In this document: piece after piece, positions 14,889 through 22,540 of the stretch
How the letters are laid out: each line of letters opens with the position of its first letter
How positions within the stretch are numbered: position 1 is the first letter of the stretch
Assembly (NCBI GenBank): GCA_039024295.1
Contig: JBCDIQ010000036.1
Location: forward strand, 1-23,468
Length of the DNA stretch: 23,468 bases
Direction of reading: 5' to 3'
Source of the DNA: JBCDIQ01 sp039024295
Lineage (GTDB): Bacteria > Bacteroidota > Bacteroidia > J057
Program-made: the position numbers and the translations under genes
The notes under the pieces: generated by a model
Databases searched by the model: none
What the model was told of the DNA's origin: nothing
Seen by the model: only the letters and a program-made list of their open reading frames with translations

Positions 14889-16652
14889 CTATTGGATCAC
14901 CACTTTGTGCGAATACCGAACCTTTGCCTCCCTATACTCCAACACGTACATCCCAGCAGGAAGATGGGCCACTGGAATTATTTTTTCTGAAAGTGTACCC
15001 GAGAGCCTCTCGGTGTAAACTGATTTACCGTGAAGGGTGCTTATGTTAAGGATACCAGATCGGGGGCCAGGCTCAGGCCACTGAATCCCTATCCATTCGG
15101 TGGCCGGATTGGGGAAAATGCCTATTGCATTGCCATCGAGGCTTTCTAAAATGGAAATGGTGCCGCTTCCCATTCGGAAAAAGAAAATGTCAGCATTTCC
15201 TTTGGAGAATCGCAGGTCTCCCATCGTAGGGTCGAAAAGAATGGTACGGAAAAACAGGCCGCCTGCCGCCAGTTCATCTCCATTGCCATCAATGGCAAGG
15301 AGTTCATCTTCTTCCAGTCCCCGAAAGCTTTGTCCATAGAGGAAATCCATGTCTGTGGTGTATTTCGCAAAAAATATGTCGCGGGTACCACTCAAGCTGA
15401 ACACCATTGCACTGTCTATCGGATCGGGATCCAGGTCCATGCCCAGGCTTGTGGACGAAAAATCTCCCCCAAGGAAAAAACTGCCATCATCCTGGACAGA
15501 AATGCTTTTTCCCACCTCGTAAGATGCTCTTCTCAAGGAAAAAACCCATTCAAGCTCTCCGTTAGGGGTATATTTGGCTGTAAAATGGTCAACGGAAGCT
15601 TGGTCTGGAGCAAGCATCATGGTGCCAGGTCCCGGATCAAAGTCAATACTTCCGTAAAAAACACCCGTAATGTAGGCATTGCCAGCGGCATCCACTCCTA
15701 AATCATTGCCTCCCTCAGGACGAACAAGGACATTATCTGCACTCCCAAATCCATGTGCCCAAAGCAACTCTCCATTGCTGTTATACTTGGCCAGGAAAAT
15801 ATCTCCCCCTCCGGCCGAGGTGAAAGTCGTGGTACCTACGCCTGGGTCAAAGTCTGGTGAGCCAAAGAAATAGCCAGTGGTGTAAATATTTCCCTGAGCA
15901 TCCGGGTATACGCCCCTGATTTCCTGATCAGCAGCAGCGCCAAAGGTTTTTACCCAAATCAAATCGCCATTTTCTCCATCATACTTCGCCAGGAACATGT
16001 CTCGCAAGGCAGTTTGAGATACTTCCAGGACATTTGGCGCAAACCATACCGAATCCCAATAAGCTCCGCCAACAATAAGATCTCCATTAACATCTATCTC
16101 GATGCTTCTGATGGATAACAAGGTAGCTGACTGAGAAGCACTCCTGTCACGTGCAGTCAATAAATGTTTTGCCCAGACCAGTTCGCCATCTGTATCATAT
16201 TTTGCCAAGTATCCATCGGGCCAGAACCCTGCCGAATTGGACTGAAGTACCGTAGAGTCTGGTCCTGGGTCGAAATCTACCCTCCGGGTAAAAACTCCCC
16301 CAATGTAGGCGGCTCCTTGTGGGTCAGTTGCTAGTGACCATCCTCTGTCCCAGCCCACATTTCCTAGGCTAAATCCCCATTTATACGCTCCTTGGGCATC
16401 ATATTTTGCGAGAAAAATATCCTTGAACCCTCTGCCTTTGATAAAGCTTTCTCCCGGACCGTCTTCCAGGTCAATCGAATCTTCAAAAACACCCGTTACC
16501 AATACCTCATTGGAAGGGGTCAGTACCAGGTCGGTGACCTCATCGCGTTGGGTGCTACCGGCAGCTACGCCCCACTGAAAAGTAGGCTGAGCATACAGCA
16601 TCCCTGTTAGCAAAAAGACCAGGACAAGAAAAGGTAGGTGGAAATACTTCAT
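14889..16652 (-). CDS. Secreted seven-repeat beta-propeller protein with T9SS sorting tail
   Basis: This 587-residue protein has a signal peptide (about 1–21, ending LYA). Residues about 25–500 hold seven repeats of roughly 65–75 residues of SBBP type. Each carries a core like GDIFLAKYD..G.L.WA and most carry an acidic DFDPG-type loop (DFDPGPDST, DFDPGVGTT, DFDPGPGTM, DLDPDPIDS), suggesting a seven-bladed propeller with possible calcium sites. The last 80 residues are a T9SS C-terminal domain: IFPNPATEWIGIQW, then LPAGMYVLEY and the ending SHKVVIQ. This marks it as cargo of the T9SS, to be cleaved by PorU. The ligand or role at the surface is unknown. ATG 16652 faces the divergent helix-hairpin-helix gene. 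Confidence 0.9.
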   Translation of the reverse strand: MKYFHLPFLVLVFLLTGMLYAQPTFQWGVAAGSTQRDEVTDLVLTPSNEVLVTGVFEDSIDLEDGPGESFIKGRGFKDIFLAKYDAQGAYKWGFSLGNVGWDRGWSLATDPQGAAYIGGVFTRRVDFDPGPDSTVLQSNSAGFWPDGYLAKYDTDGELVWAKHLLTARDRSASQSATLLSIRSIEIDVNGDLIVGGAYWDSVWFAPNVLEVSQTALRDMFLAKYDGENGDLIWVKTFGAAADQEIRGVYPDAQGNIYTTGYFFGSPDFDPGVGTTTFTSAGGGDIFLAKYNSNGELLWAHGFGSADNVLVRPEGGNDLGVDAAGNAYITGVFYGSIDFDPGPGTMMLAPDQASVDHFTAKYTPNGELEWVFSLRRASYEVGKSISVQDDGSFFLGGDFSSTSLGMDLDPDPIDSAMVFSLSGTRDIFFAKYTTDMDFLYGQSFRGLEEDELLAIDGNGDELAAGGLFFRTILFDPTMGDLRFSKGNADIFFFRMGSGTISILESLDGNAIGIFPNPATEWIGIQWPEPGPRSGILNISTLHGKSVYTERLSGTLSEKIIPVAHLPAGMYVLEYREAKVRYSHKVVIQ

Positions 16653-16769
16653 GACAAGGCTTTTAACAGGAAATTATACATTTTCTTCATATGAAAAAAA
16701 ATCCATGTCTTCCGAGGTAACAGAATGAAAAGAGATTAACCCAAAAAGGTCAAAGGAAGTCGTCCAACC

Positions 16770-16800
16770 TTGGGCTGAACTTCCAAAAAGCATATCTTCG
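16770..16800 (+). promoter_or_regulatory. Candidate Bacteroidota promoter of the HhH-apt-folA operon
   Basis: TTG (16770–16772), a 20-base spacer and TATCTTCG (16793–16800, seven of eight to TAnnTTTG) lie 37 bases before ATG 16838. Spacing equals that of the candidate at 10883–10913. Confidence 0.4.
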
Positions 16801-16837
16801 CTCTCGATTCTCAGGATGTTTCTGCTAATTCACGGCA

Positions 16838-17785
16838 ATGGACCTGCGTAACCTATTCGTGTTTGATCGCTCACAAAAAAGGGGCGCTTTGATCCTTCTG
16901 GGCATTCTTTTGGCAATTGCAGGAGGCAGGTGGGCCTGGATTACCACCAATAACACTGGAGAAGAAGCATTGAACCAATTACCTCCTGGTGAAGAACGCA
17001 AATATGAGAAGAAGAGCAAAAGGCCTAGGACAGCTTCTAGAACTTATTCGCCTAAAGCCAAAAAAGACCGCAAATCTTCTCGCCCTATTCCCCCATTGGC
17101 AATTAATGAAGCAGATTCTGCCGAGTGGACATCCATGCCGGGAATAGGACCTGTATTGAGCAGGAGAATCGTTCGTTTCCGGGCAGCAAAGGGAGGATTT
17201 TCTTCGGTGGATGAGTTGTATAACGTGTATGGGTTAGATTCTTCTGTTGTAGACAGAATCCGACCCGCACTATCCGTTGGCACGTACCAGGTACCTGATA
17301 CATCTCCCCTGGTTCTGGAAAACACAGAGAAACCACAGCAAGAAAAAGCTGACAGAGAAGTTTACACGAAAAAAGAACCGCCTGCTGCTCCCGTCGACCT
17401 AAACGCTGCAGACTCCGCTCAGTTGGTACAAATTCCCGGCATTGGAGCCAAAACAGCCACCCGCATCCTCAAAGTGAAAAAATTGCTGGGATTCTATGCT
17501 GAGGTGTCCCAACTTCGCCTAGTGTATGGCATTTCTGAAGAAAACTTCCAACGCATGCAGCCCCACCTTCAGGTAGGAGACCTCAGTAGTTATAAAAAGT
17601 ACGACCTGAACAAGACCAAAACCCGATACCTATCTAGGTTGCCTTTTATGGAAAAACCCCTTGCTGAAGCCATTGTATCAAAAAGGAAGTCCTTGGGCTG
17701 GTTTGAAAGCTGGGAACAGCTATCCGAGGTCAGCGGCATTACCCCAGATATCATTCGCCAATTACAATACTACTACTATTTGTAA
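16838..17785 (+). CDS. Membrane-anchored ComEA-like helix-hairpin-helix protein
   Basis: This 315-residue protein has one N-terminal membrane helix (about 16–34), a basic Lys/Arg-rich linker (about 52–83), and three helix-hairpin-helix repeats. The first (about 88–145) has MPGIGPVLSRRIVRF, the second (about 187–244) IPGIGAKTATRIL, both with the ComEA-type lead-in INEADSAEW or LNAADSAQL. The third (about 255–315) is degenerate, with LPFMEKPLAEAIV in place of PGIG. ComEA proteins bind DNA outside the inner membrane during uptake; this architecture is common in Bacteroidota but its role there is less tested. It opens an operon with apt (11-base gap) and folA. Confidence 0.88.
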   Translation: MDLRNLFVFDRSQKRGALILLGILLAIAGGRWAWITTNNTGEEALNQLPPGEERKYEKKSKRPRTASRTYSPKAKKDRKSSRPIPPLAINEADSAEWTSMPGIGPVLSRRIVRFRAAKGGFSSVDELYNVYGLDSSVVDRIRPALSVGTYQVPDTSPLVLENTEKPQQEKADREVYTKKEPPAAPVDLNAADSAQLVQIPGIGAKTATRILKVKKLLGFYAEVSQLRLVYGISEENFQRMQPHLQVGDLSSYKKYDLNKTKTRYLSRLPFMEKPLAEAIVSKRKSLGWFESWEQLSEVSGITPDIIRQLQYYYYL

Positions 17786-17796
17786 CTCGTCAATTC

Positions 17797-18327
17797 ATGA
17801 GCATTGAAACTCAACTTAAAGCTGTGATCCGGGAAGTCCCTGATTTTCCCATTCCCGGCATCAATTTCAAAGACATCAGCCCTATCTTTTTAGATCCCTT
17901 GCTGATGCAGGATGTGATTCGTGCGCTGGTCAATGAATGGCAGGGAAAAGGCATCACAAAGGTAATCGGCATTGACAGCCGAGGTTTTTTATTTGGGCCG
18001 CAGTTGGCCCAGGAGTTGGGCGCAGGCTTTGTGATGGTGAGAAAGAAAGGGAAACTGCCTCCAGAGACCATTTCTGTGTCTTATTCTCTGGAATATGGGG
18101 AGGCCACTTTGGAATCTGTGGTTGATTCCATCCAGCCAGGAGATAAGGTTATTGTGCATGATGACTTGCTGGCCACAGGCGGAACTGCTCGTGCCGCAGC
18201 CTTGTTGGCCCAAAAACTAGGGGCAGAGGTGCTGGGATTTAGCTTCTTGGTGCATCTGTCTTTTTTGGAAGGAGAAGCCAAGGTAAAAGAGGCTTCTTCA
18301 AACATTCATGCCCTTGTCACGTACTAA
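17797..18327 (+). CDS. apt: Adenine phosphoribosyltransferase
   Basis: Apt joins adenine and PRPP to give AMP in purine salvage. The 176-residue length is standard. The PRPP-binding loop VIVHDDLLATGGTA lies at 118–131, and the family stretches DFPIPGINFKDISPI (16–30), GIDSRGFLFGPQLA (58–71) and VRKKGKLPPET (81–91) are all present. It sits between the helix-hairpin-helix gene and folA with short gaps (11 and 23 bases), so it is likely co-transcribed with both. Nothing unusual is seen in the sequence. Confidence 0.97.
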   Translation: MSIETQLKAVIREVPDFPIPGINFKDISPIFLDPLLMQDVIRALVNEWQGKGITKVIGIDSRGFLFGPQLAQELGAGFVMVRKKGKLPPETISVSYSLEYGEATLESVVDSIQPGDKVIVHDDLLATGGTARAAALLAQKLGAEVLGFSFLVHLSFLEGEAKVKEASSNIHALVTY

Positions 18328-18350
18328 ACATCTCTCACAATCACTTTTGA

Positions 18351-18848
18351 ATGCAATTAACCGCGATATTTGCCACCTCCGAAAACGGAGTGATTGGCAA
18401 AGATAATAAAATTCCCTGGCGGCTTTCCGGTGACATGAAGCATTTCAAACGCCTTACCACGGGCAACAGCATTGTCATGGGCCGCAAGACGTTTGAATCC
18501 CTCGGAAAACCGCTTCCTAACCGCAGAAATATTGTTATTACCCGACAGGCAGGCTACCAGAAAGATGGAATAGAAGTATTTCATTCCCTTGAAACTGCGC
18601 TGGAAGCTTGTGCTGAAGAGCAAGAAGTGTTTCTGATTGGCGGCAGCAGCGTCTACCAGGAAGCGCTTGAGAAAGGGCTGATCGAAAAAATTCACAAAAC
18701 GCTGGTTCACGCCGAGGTAGAGGGAGATGCCTATTTTGATGTGGAAATGGACGAATGGACAATCAAAGAGGTGGATGCGCAACAAGCTGACGAAAAAAAT
18801 GAGTTTGCCTATACCTTCCTCACCTTAGAAAAAGCCTCCAAATCGTAA
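18351..18848 (+). CDS. folA: Dihydrofolate reductase
   Basis: FolA reduces dihydrofolate with NADPH for thymidylate and purine synthesis. This 165-residue protein has the active-site segment NKIPWRLSGDMKHFKRLT with the catalytic acid Asp28, the NADPH-binding GRKTFESLGKPLPNRRNIVIT (44–64) and IGGSSVY (96–102), and the C-terminal GDAYF. Length and motifs are those of ordinary chromosomal type I enzymes; there is no sign of a plasmid-type trimethoprim-resistant form. It closes the three-gene operon and converges on the ABM protein gene with six bases between the stops. Confidence 0.97.
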   Translation: MQLTAIFATSENGVIGKDNKIPWRLSGDMKHFKRLTTGNSIVMGRKTFESLGKPLPNRRNIVITRQAGYQKDGIEVFHSLETALEACAEEQEVFLIGGSSVYQEALEKGLIEKIHKTLVHAEVEGDAYFDVEMDEWTIKEVDAQQADEKNEFAYTFLTLEKASKS

Positions 18849-18854
18849 CTATCC

Positions 18855-19136
18855 TTACACCAATGAAAAAGCCTGCGGAGGTGCTGCAAACAAGCGTTTG
18901 GTCTTGGGCCACACCTGACCAAACAATTCACTTTTCCGATAAGCGTGCAATTCCTTTGCACTTTTCCAATGGCTCAAGGTATAGCGAACACAAGGATTCG
19001 ACGGGTCTTTTCGTAATTCTAAATGCGTACAACCCGGCATGGCACGAATAGCTTCACGATTTTCTGCAAATAGTTCTTCAAATGCTTGCAGGTGAGCCTC
19101 TTCAAACTCCATGCGCACGATGCGAATTAATTCCAT
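18855..19136 (-). CDS. Small ABM-domain (antibiotic biosynthesis monooxygenase-like) protein
   Basis: This 93-residue protein has the dimeric alpha-beta barrel pattern of the ABM family: MELIRIVRMEF, then EEAHLQAFEELFAENREAI, the GCTHLELRKD strand, RYTLSHWKSAKELHAYRKSE and the closing VWPKTKRLFAAPPQAF. Members include small oxygenases and many proteins of unknown reaction; the name does not imply antibiotic synthesis here. I start at ATG 19136; a TTG two codons upstream is in frame. It is divergent from the subtilase, with 54 bases between the two starts, so the two may share a control region. Confidence 0.88.
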   Translation of the reverse strand: MELIRIVRMEFEEAHLQAFEELFAENREAIRAMPGCTHLELRKDPSNPCVRYTLSHWKSAKELHAYRKSELFGQVWPKTKRLFAAPPQAFSLV

Positions 19137-19190
19137 ATACAAAAATTATCTGCTAACTTGCACATTCGAGTGAAAGTAAACGACTTCTAT

Positions 19191-20879
19191 ATGAGAAATC
19201 TATTGTTAACCTGGCTGTTAGCAGCAGCCTGTCTGAATACTCAAGCACAAGACCGAGTATGGGTGTTCTTTTCGGACAAAGGAACAGACGTAGCCGAGAA
19301 ATTGCAACAGCCCGAGCAATTCCTGAGCCCGGAAGCCCTTGAACGCCGTTATTCGTTAGGCATCGGAGTGGATGAGTCAGACCTTCCGGTTGCTACAGCT
19401 TATGCCCAAGCAGTACGGGCAAATAGTCAGCAATTATTGCTTACATCTCGTTGGATGAATGCAGCTGCAGTCGAAGCATCTGCTGAACAAATCTCCCGAA
19501 TTGAAGCCCTCCCATTTGTAACCAGTACTCGCCCTGTGGGTAAGCTCAAGCTCACCCGGACAGGCAAAACATATGGTCCTCTTGCCAGAGGAATGAATCA
19601 GCATGCGGTTGGTCCGTTTGATTATGGAGATGCAACCATGCAAAACGAGATGCTAAATGTGCCTGCTATGCACGAGCGCGGCCTGACTGGAAAAGGTGTT
19701 CGGATGGCCCTGTTTGATTCCGGCTTTGATGCCGTTGATACCCTGGATGCCTTCGATTCTCTCTGGATCAACAAGCAGATCATTGGCTATTACGATTTCG
19801 TGGATGGAGATACCACCGTTTTCCGTGAAGATTCTCACGGCACCCAGGTTTTGTCTACCATTGCGGCCAATTTGCCTGGAGAAATTGTAGGGACAGCCCC
19901 TCATGCTTCTTTCATTCTTTGCCGCACAGAAGATGCCGGTTCTGAAACCCAGCAAGAAGAGCACAACTGGGTAAAGGCAATGGAATGGGTAGATTCACTC
20001 GGGGTGGACATCATCCATACTTCGCTGGGCTATTCTGAATTTGATGATGAGGAAGAAAACTACACCTACGAAAGCATGGATGGGAATACTGCCATCATTT
20101 CACGTGCAGCAGACGTAGCAGCTTCCAAAGGAATTATCGTGACCACCAGTGCTGGAAACGAAGGCCGTGGTTCCTGGAAATACATCACTGCTCCTTGTGA
20201 TGCGGACAGTGTCATTTGCGTAGGTGCGATTAACAAATTTGGTAAGCGCAGCAGCTTCTCTTCATTTGGCCCGGCTTCTGATGGCCGTGTGAAGCCAGAT
20301 GTGGTAGCCCTTGGTTCTCGTACCACCGTGGTTAGCCCTCGTAACTACACCACCAGCAGCGATGGCACTTCTTTCTCTGGACCGCTGGTCGCAGGAATGG
20401 TTGCTTGTGTTCGTCAGGCCCATCCTAAGCGTACCAATATGGACATTGTTCAGGCCATCCGCTTGAGTGGCGACCAGTACAACACCCCTGATGGAGAGTA
20501 TGGCTATGGCATTCCTGATGCCATGTTTGCCGATTCTTTATTGGCAAATGTAGACGACCTGTCTACTGTGAAGATTGAAGATGAAGTAAAGCCCGAACGC
20601 GGCAAGCCCAAGGAAAAGCCCGTTGAAAAACCCATTGTGTTCACGGACAATCCTCAGTCTAAAGTTATCGTAAGCGGCGGAACCCTTACCGTAATGACGA
20701 CTTCGACCATTCAGGAGGTACAAATCATGTATGGCAAGCAGAAAGTTCTTCTGCCACCTAAGAGCATGAATGTATCAGACAACAATGCGGTATTCAAGAC
20801 CAATTTCCTCCAGGAAGGTGAGCACTATGTGAAAATCAAGACAGGCTCCTACACAGAAAATGTGAAGTTCACGCCTTGA
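19191..20879 (+). CDS. Secreted subtilisin-like serine peptidase (S8)
   Basis: This 562-residue protein starts with a signal peptide (1–20, ending LNTQAQ). After an inhibitor-like propeptide region (about 21–150) comes the S8 catalytic domain (about 155–450) with Asp176 in LFDSGF, His216 in DSHGTQV, oxyanion Asn323 in SAGNEG and Ser394 in GTSFSGP, so the triad is complete. A Lys/Pro/Glu-rich linker (about 463–482) leads to an 80-residue beta-rich tail ending EGEHYVKIKTGSYTENVKF. The tail resembles a T9SS sorting domain (the usual ending is a glycine turn, then strands), so it may be T9SS cargo; the match is weaker than for the propeller protein. ATG 19191 gives a clean signal peptide; the TTG at 19158 does not. 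Confidence 0.93.
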   Translation: MRNLLLTWLLAAACLNTQAQDRVWVFFSDKGTDVAEKLQQPEQFLSPEALERRYSLGIGVDESDLPVATAYAQAVRANSQQLLLTSRWMNAAAVEASAEQISRIEALPFVTSTRPVGKLKLTRTGKTYGPLARGMNQHAVGPFDYGDATMQNEMLNVPAMHERGLTGKGVRMALFDSGFDAVDTLDAFDSLWINKQIIGYYDFVDGDTTVFREDSHGTQVLSTIAANLPGEIVGTAPHASFILCRTEDAGSETQQEEHNWVKAMEWVDSLGVDIIHTSLGYSEFDDEEENYTYESMDGNTAIISRAADVAASKGIIVTTSAGNEGRGSWKYITAPCDADSVICVGAINKFGKRSSFSSFGPASDGRVKPDVVALGSRTTVVSPRNYTTSSDGTSFSGPLVAGMVACVRQAHPKRTNMDIVQAIRLSGDQYNTPDGEYGYGIPDAMFADSLLANVDDLSTVKIEDEVKPERGKPKEKPVEKPIVFTDNPQSKVIVSGGTLTVMTTSTIQEVQIMYGKQKVLLPPKSMNVSDNNAVFKTNFLQEGEHYVKIKTGSYTENVKFTP

Positions 20880-20903
20880 TCTGAAACGATATTTTTCTCG
20901 TAT

Positions 20904-20942
20904 AACAGCCATTGTCCCGCGATAATGGCTGTTTGTTTTTTT
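20904..20942 (+). terminator. Intrinsic terminator of the subtilase gene
   Basis: AACAGCCATT (20904–20913) pairs perfectly with AATGGCTGTT (20924–20933) around a 10-base loop and is followed by a T-rich run to 20942. It lies 24 bases after the subtilase stop. Confidence 0.92.
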
Positions 20943-21001
20943 AGAATTTCGGTTCACTTACTAGTTCGGCCTTTAGCCCATAATCGTTGAAACACTTTCC
21001 C

Positions 21002-22036
21002 ATGACACTTGATAGCATATACAGCAGTTTGGTTATTCTGATACTTTCAATTATTGGCTTTTTATGTGTCAGTTGCGCTACTCAGCAAGCCTACAGATTG
21101 GAACTAAAGGAGACTGATGCTTTTACCATCCCCCATGAGTTCATTGCTGATGTGCCCACCACTCTGCCAGACATGTTGATTCTGGGACAAGACACTTCCC
21201 TGTATTTCTATGACCGAAAAAAAAGGGGGTTTCACTTCTTTGATTTGAACCAAGGGGAGTATCTGCACTTGTTCACGCTGGAGTCCTTGCCAAGGCGCTC
21301 CATGATGTGGAGCAGCGGAATGGTGCTGTACAAAGTGGTGAATTATGACTCTGTCATCATAGCACTTGCCTCCACTTATCAGGGGTACGATCATGATTCC
21401 ATCATTTGGGTACTGGACAGTAGTTCACGCGTGAAGCAAGTAAATAGCATGGTACACCCACGCCTGGGAGGGCCTTGGCTAGAAAATCCTGTACATGATT
21501 CCCTCCTTTTTCCCTTTTACCTTTCAGACCTTCGCCTGGTTACCCATTCTAATGGGGTGGTGTTTCCCACCAGTTGCTTGGGAGCATTTTTTGGAGAAAG
21601 GAAGTTTCACGAGCAATTCATACCAGTAGGGGGCATCCAATACCTACATGAAGACCGATTCATTACCCATAAAACCGTCACCTATCCAGATTTACAGGTG
21701 TATGGAAACAAAAGATGGCCAGATGAATATGGATATAGCATTGTTAACCTCACCCATGATGGTCAGGTAATGTATTCATTTTCCTATAACGAGACGGCCT
21801 ACTTGCTTGACCTTCCCACGGGAAATATCAAAGAGGTGACCCTCAAAGCACCCTTTTCCTATGAACTTACTCCTTTTCCTGAAGCCAAAACACGAGGCTC
21901 CACCAGAAAGGTACCCGATCCGTTCTTTGCCCGGACATTTTACGACCCATATCAACGCAACTACATTCGTTTCAATTCACATGGCCGATATAAGGATGGA
22001 GATAAAAAATGGTTGTATGCACAAGCTCTTATCTGA
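21002..22036 (+). CDS. DUF4221-like propeller lipoprotein, 3' end probably lost
   Basis: This frame gives 344 residues: a hydrophobic leader, a loose lipobox ending CVSC, and a beta-strand-rich body that resembles Bacteroidota DUF4221 / six-bladed propeller lipoproteins. The motif FYDPYQRNYIRF near the end matches that family's late segment. Homologues as I recall them go on for some tens of residues after it, with another strand. Here the frame ends KKWLYAQALI, and the last codons fall where the sequence changes to alphaproteobacterial-type genes. I therefore treat the true C-terminus as missing from about 22,000. Function is unknown; such lipoproteins often lie near transport loci. An in-frame TTG at 20987 could add five residues. 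Confidence 0.65.
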   Translation: MTLDSIYSSLVILILSIIGFLCVSCATQQAYRLELKETDAFTIPHEFIADVPTTLPDMLILGQDTSLYFYDRKKRGFHFFDLNQGEYLHLFTLESLPRRSMMWSSGMVLYKVVNYDSVIIALASTYQGYDHDSIIWVLDSSSRVKQVNSMVHPRLGGPWLENPVHDSLLFPFYLSDLRLVTHSNGVVFPTSCLGAFFGERKFHEQFIPVGGIQYLHEDRFITHKTVTYPDLQVYGNKRWPDEYGYSIVNLTHDGQVMYSFSYNETAYLLDLPTGNIKEVTLKAPFSYELTPFPEAKTRGSTRKVPDPFFARTFYDPYQRNYIRFNSHGRYKDGDKKWLYAQALI

Positions 22037-22540
22037 ATCTGAAAGGGCGAGGGAAAAAAGACTAGATTTAAAAGGCAAGACTTCACGGCCATCCGTAGAT
22101 GTACCCTCCGGAAAAATAATCAGGCTTTTACCATCTGAAATCATACCCGATAAGGATGTTTTTTCCTGAATGGCGGCTTTACGGTTTCGATCGATAAAAG
22201 CGGTCTGCTGCATTTTAGAGAGAAAGCCAAAGACAGGCCAATTTTTAACATCTTTTTTCGCAACAAAAGACGCACGTAAGACCATACCAATGGCTGGTAT
22301 ATCCAAATAAGATAAATGATTAGAGACATAAAGAGTCTGCTTTGATTGATCTGGCTTACCGCTGATTTGGACCTTGATCCGAAATATCAAACACACGCCT
22401 TTATGCCAAATCCAGGGCATTAGATATGCTTTTTTTCCACGGTGAAATAAAAGAACAACAAGCTGCGGCGGAACGCAAAGTAAAGACCAGAGAAAAAACA
22501 ATGCAATTTTTATAACAGCAATAGCGGAACGCATTAGCAA
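21977..22540 (-). CDS. PlsC-type 1-acyl-glycerol/lyso-lipid acyltransferase, C-terminus truncated (OlsA-like)
   Basis: The frame encodes 187 residues with an N-terminal membrane helix (about 5–32) and the PlsC motifs NHLSYLD (74–80, His75 and Asp80), FIDRNR (115–120) and FPEGTSTDG (143–151), then VLPFKSSLFSLA. Homologues run to about 250 residues or more; this one stops soon after CIQPF, and the last eight or nine residues fit nothing in the family. It follows the N-acyltransferase with no gap, the order seen for olsB-olsA, where this enzyme adds the second fatty acid to a lyso-ornithine lipid. The first codon could be the TTG at 22540, with AAGG five bases upstream, or ATG two codons later. 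The protein style is alphaproteobacterial. Confidence 0.85.
   Translation of the reverse strand: MLMRSAIAVIKIALFFLWSLLCVPPQLVVLLFHRGKKAYLMPWIWHKGVCLIFRIKVQISGKPDQSKQTLYVSNHLSYLDIPAIGMVLRASFVAKKDVKNWPVFGFLSKMQQTAFIDRNRKAAIQEKTSLSGMISDGKSLIIFPEGTSTDGREVLPFKSSLFSLALSDSDKSLCIQPFFISILISAM
21990..22036. other. Putative junction between two unrelated genomes
   Basis: To the left, Bacteroidota genes; to the right, an alphaproteobacterial-type acyltransferase pair. The DUF4221-like gene (plus) and the PlsC-type gene (minus) both lose their C-terminal parts here and overlap only in a short, odd tail. No insertion sequence, tRNA, att-like repeat or longer homology is visible. The best estimate of the join is 22,000–22,015. 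Confidence 0.65.

Noticed and set aside
14827..15018. Small plus-strand gene behind TACTTTTG (14815–14822)
   Set aside because: The -7-like box has no TTG at a suitable distance, and most of the frame overlaps the well-supported end of the propeller gene.
18357..18785. 142-codon open frame on the minus strand
   Set aside because: It is the shadow of folA, whose motifs are complete on the other strand.
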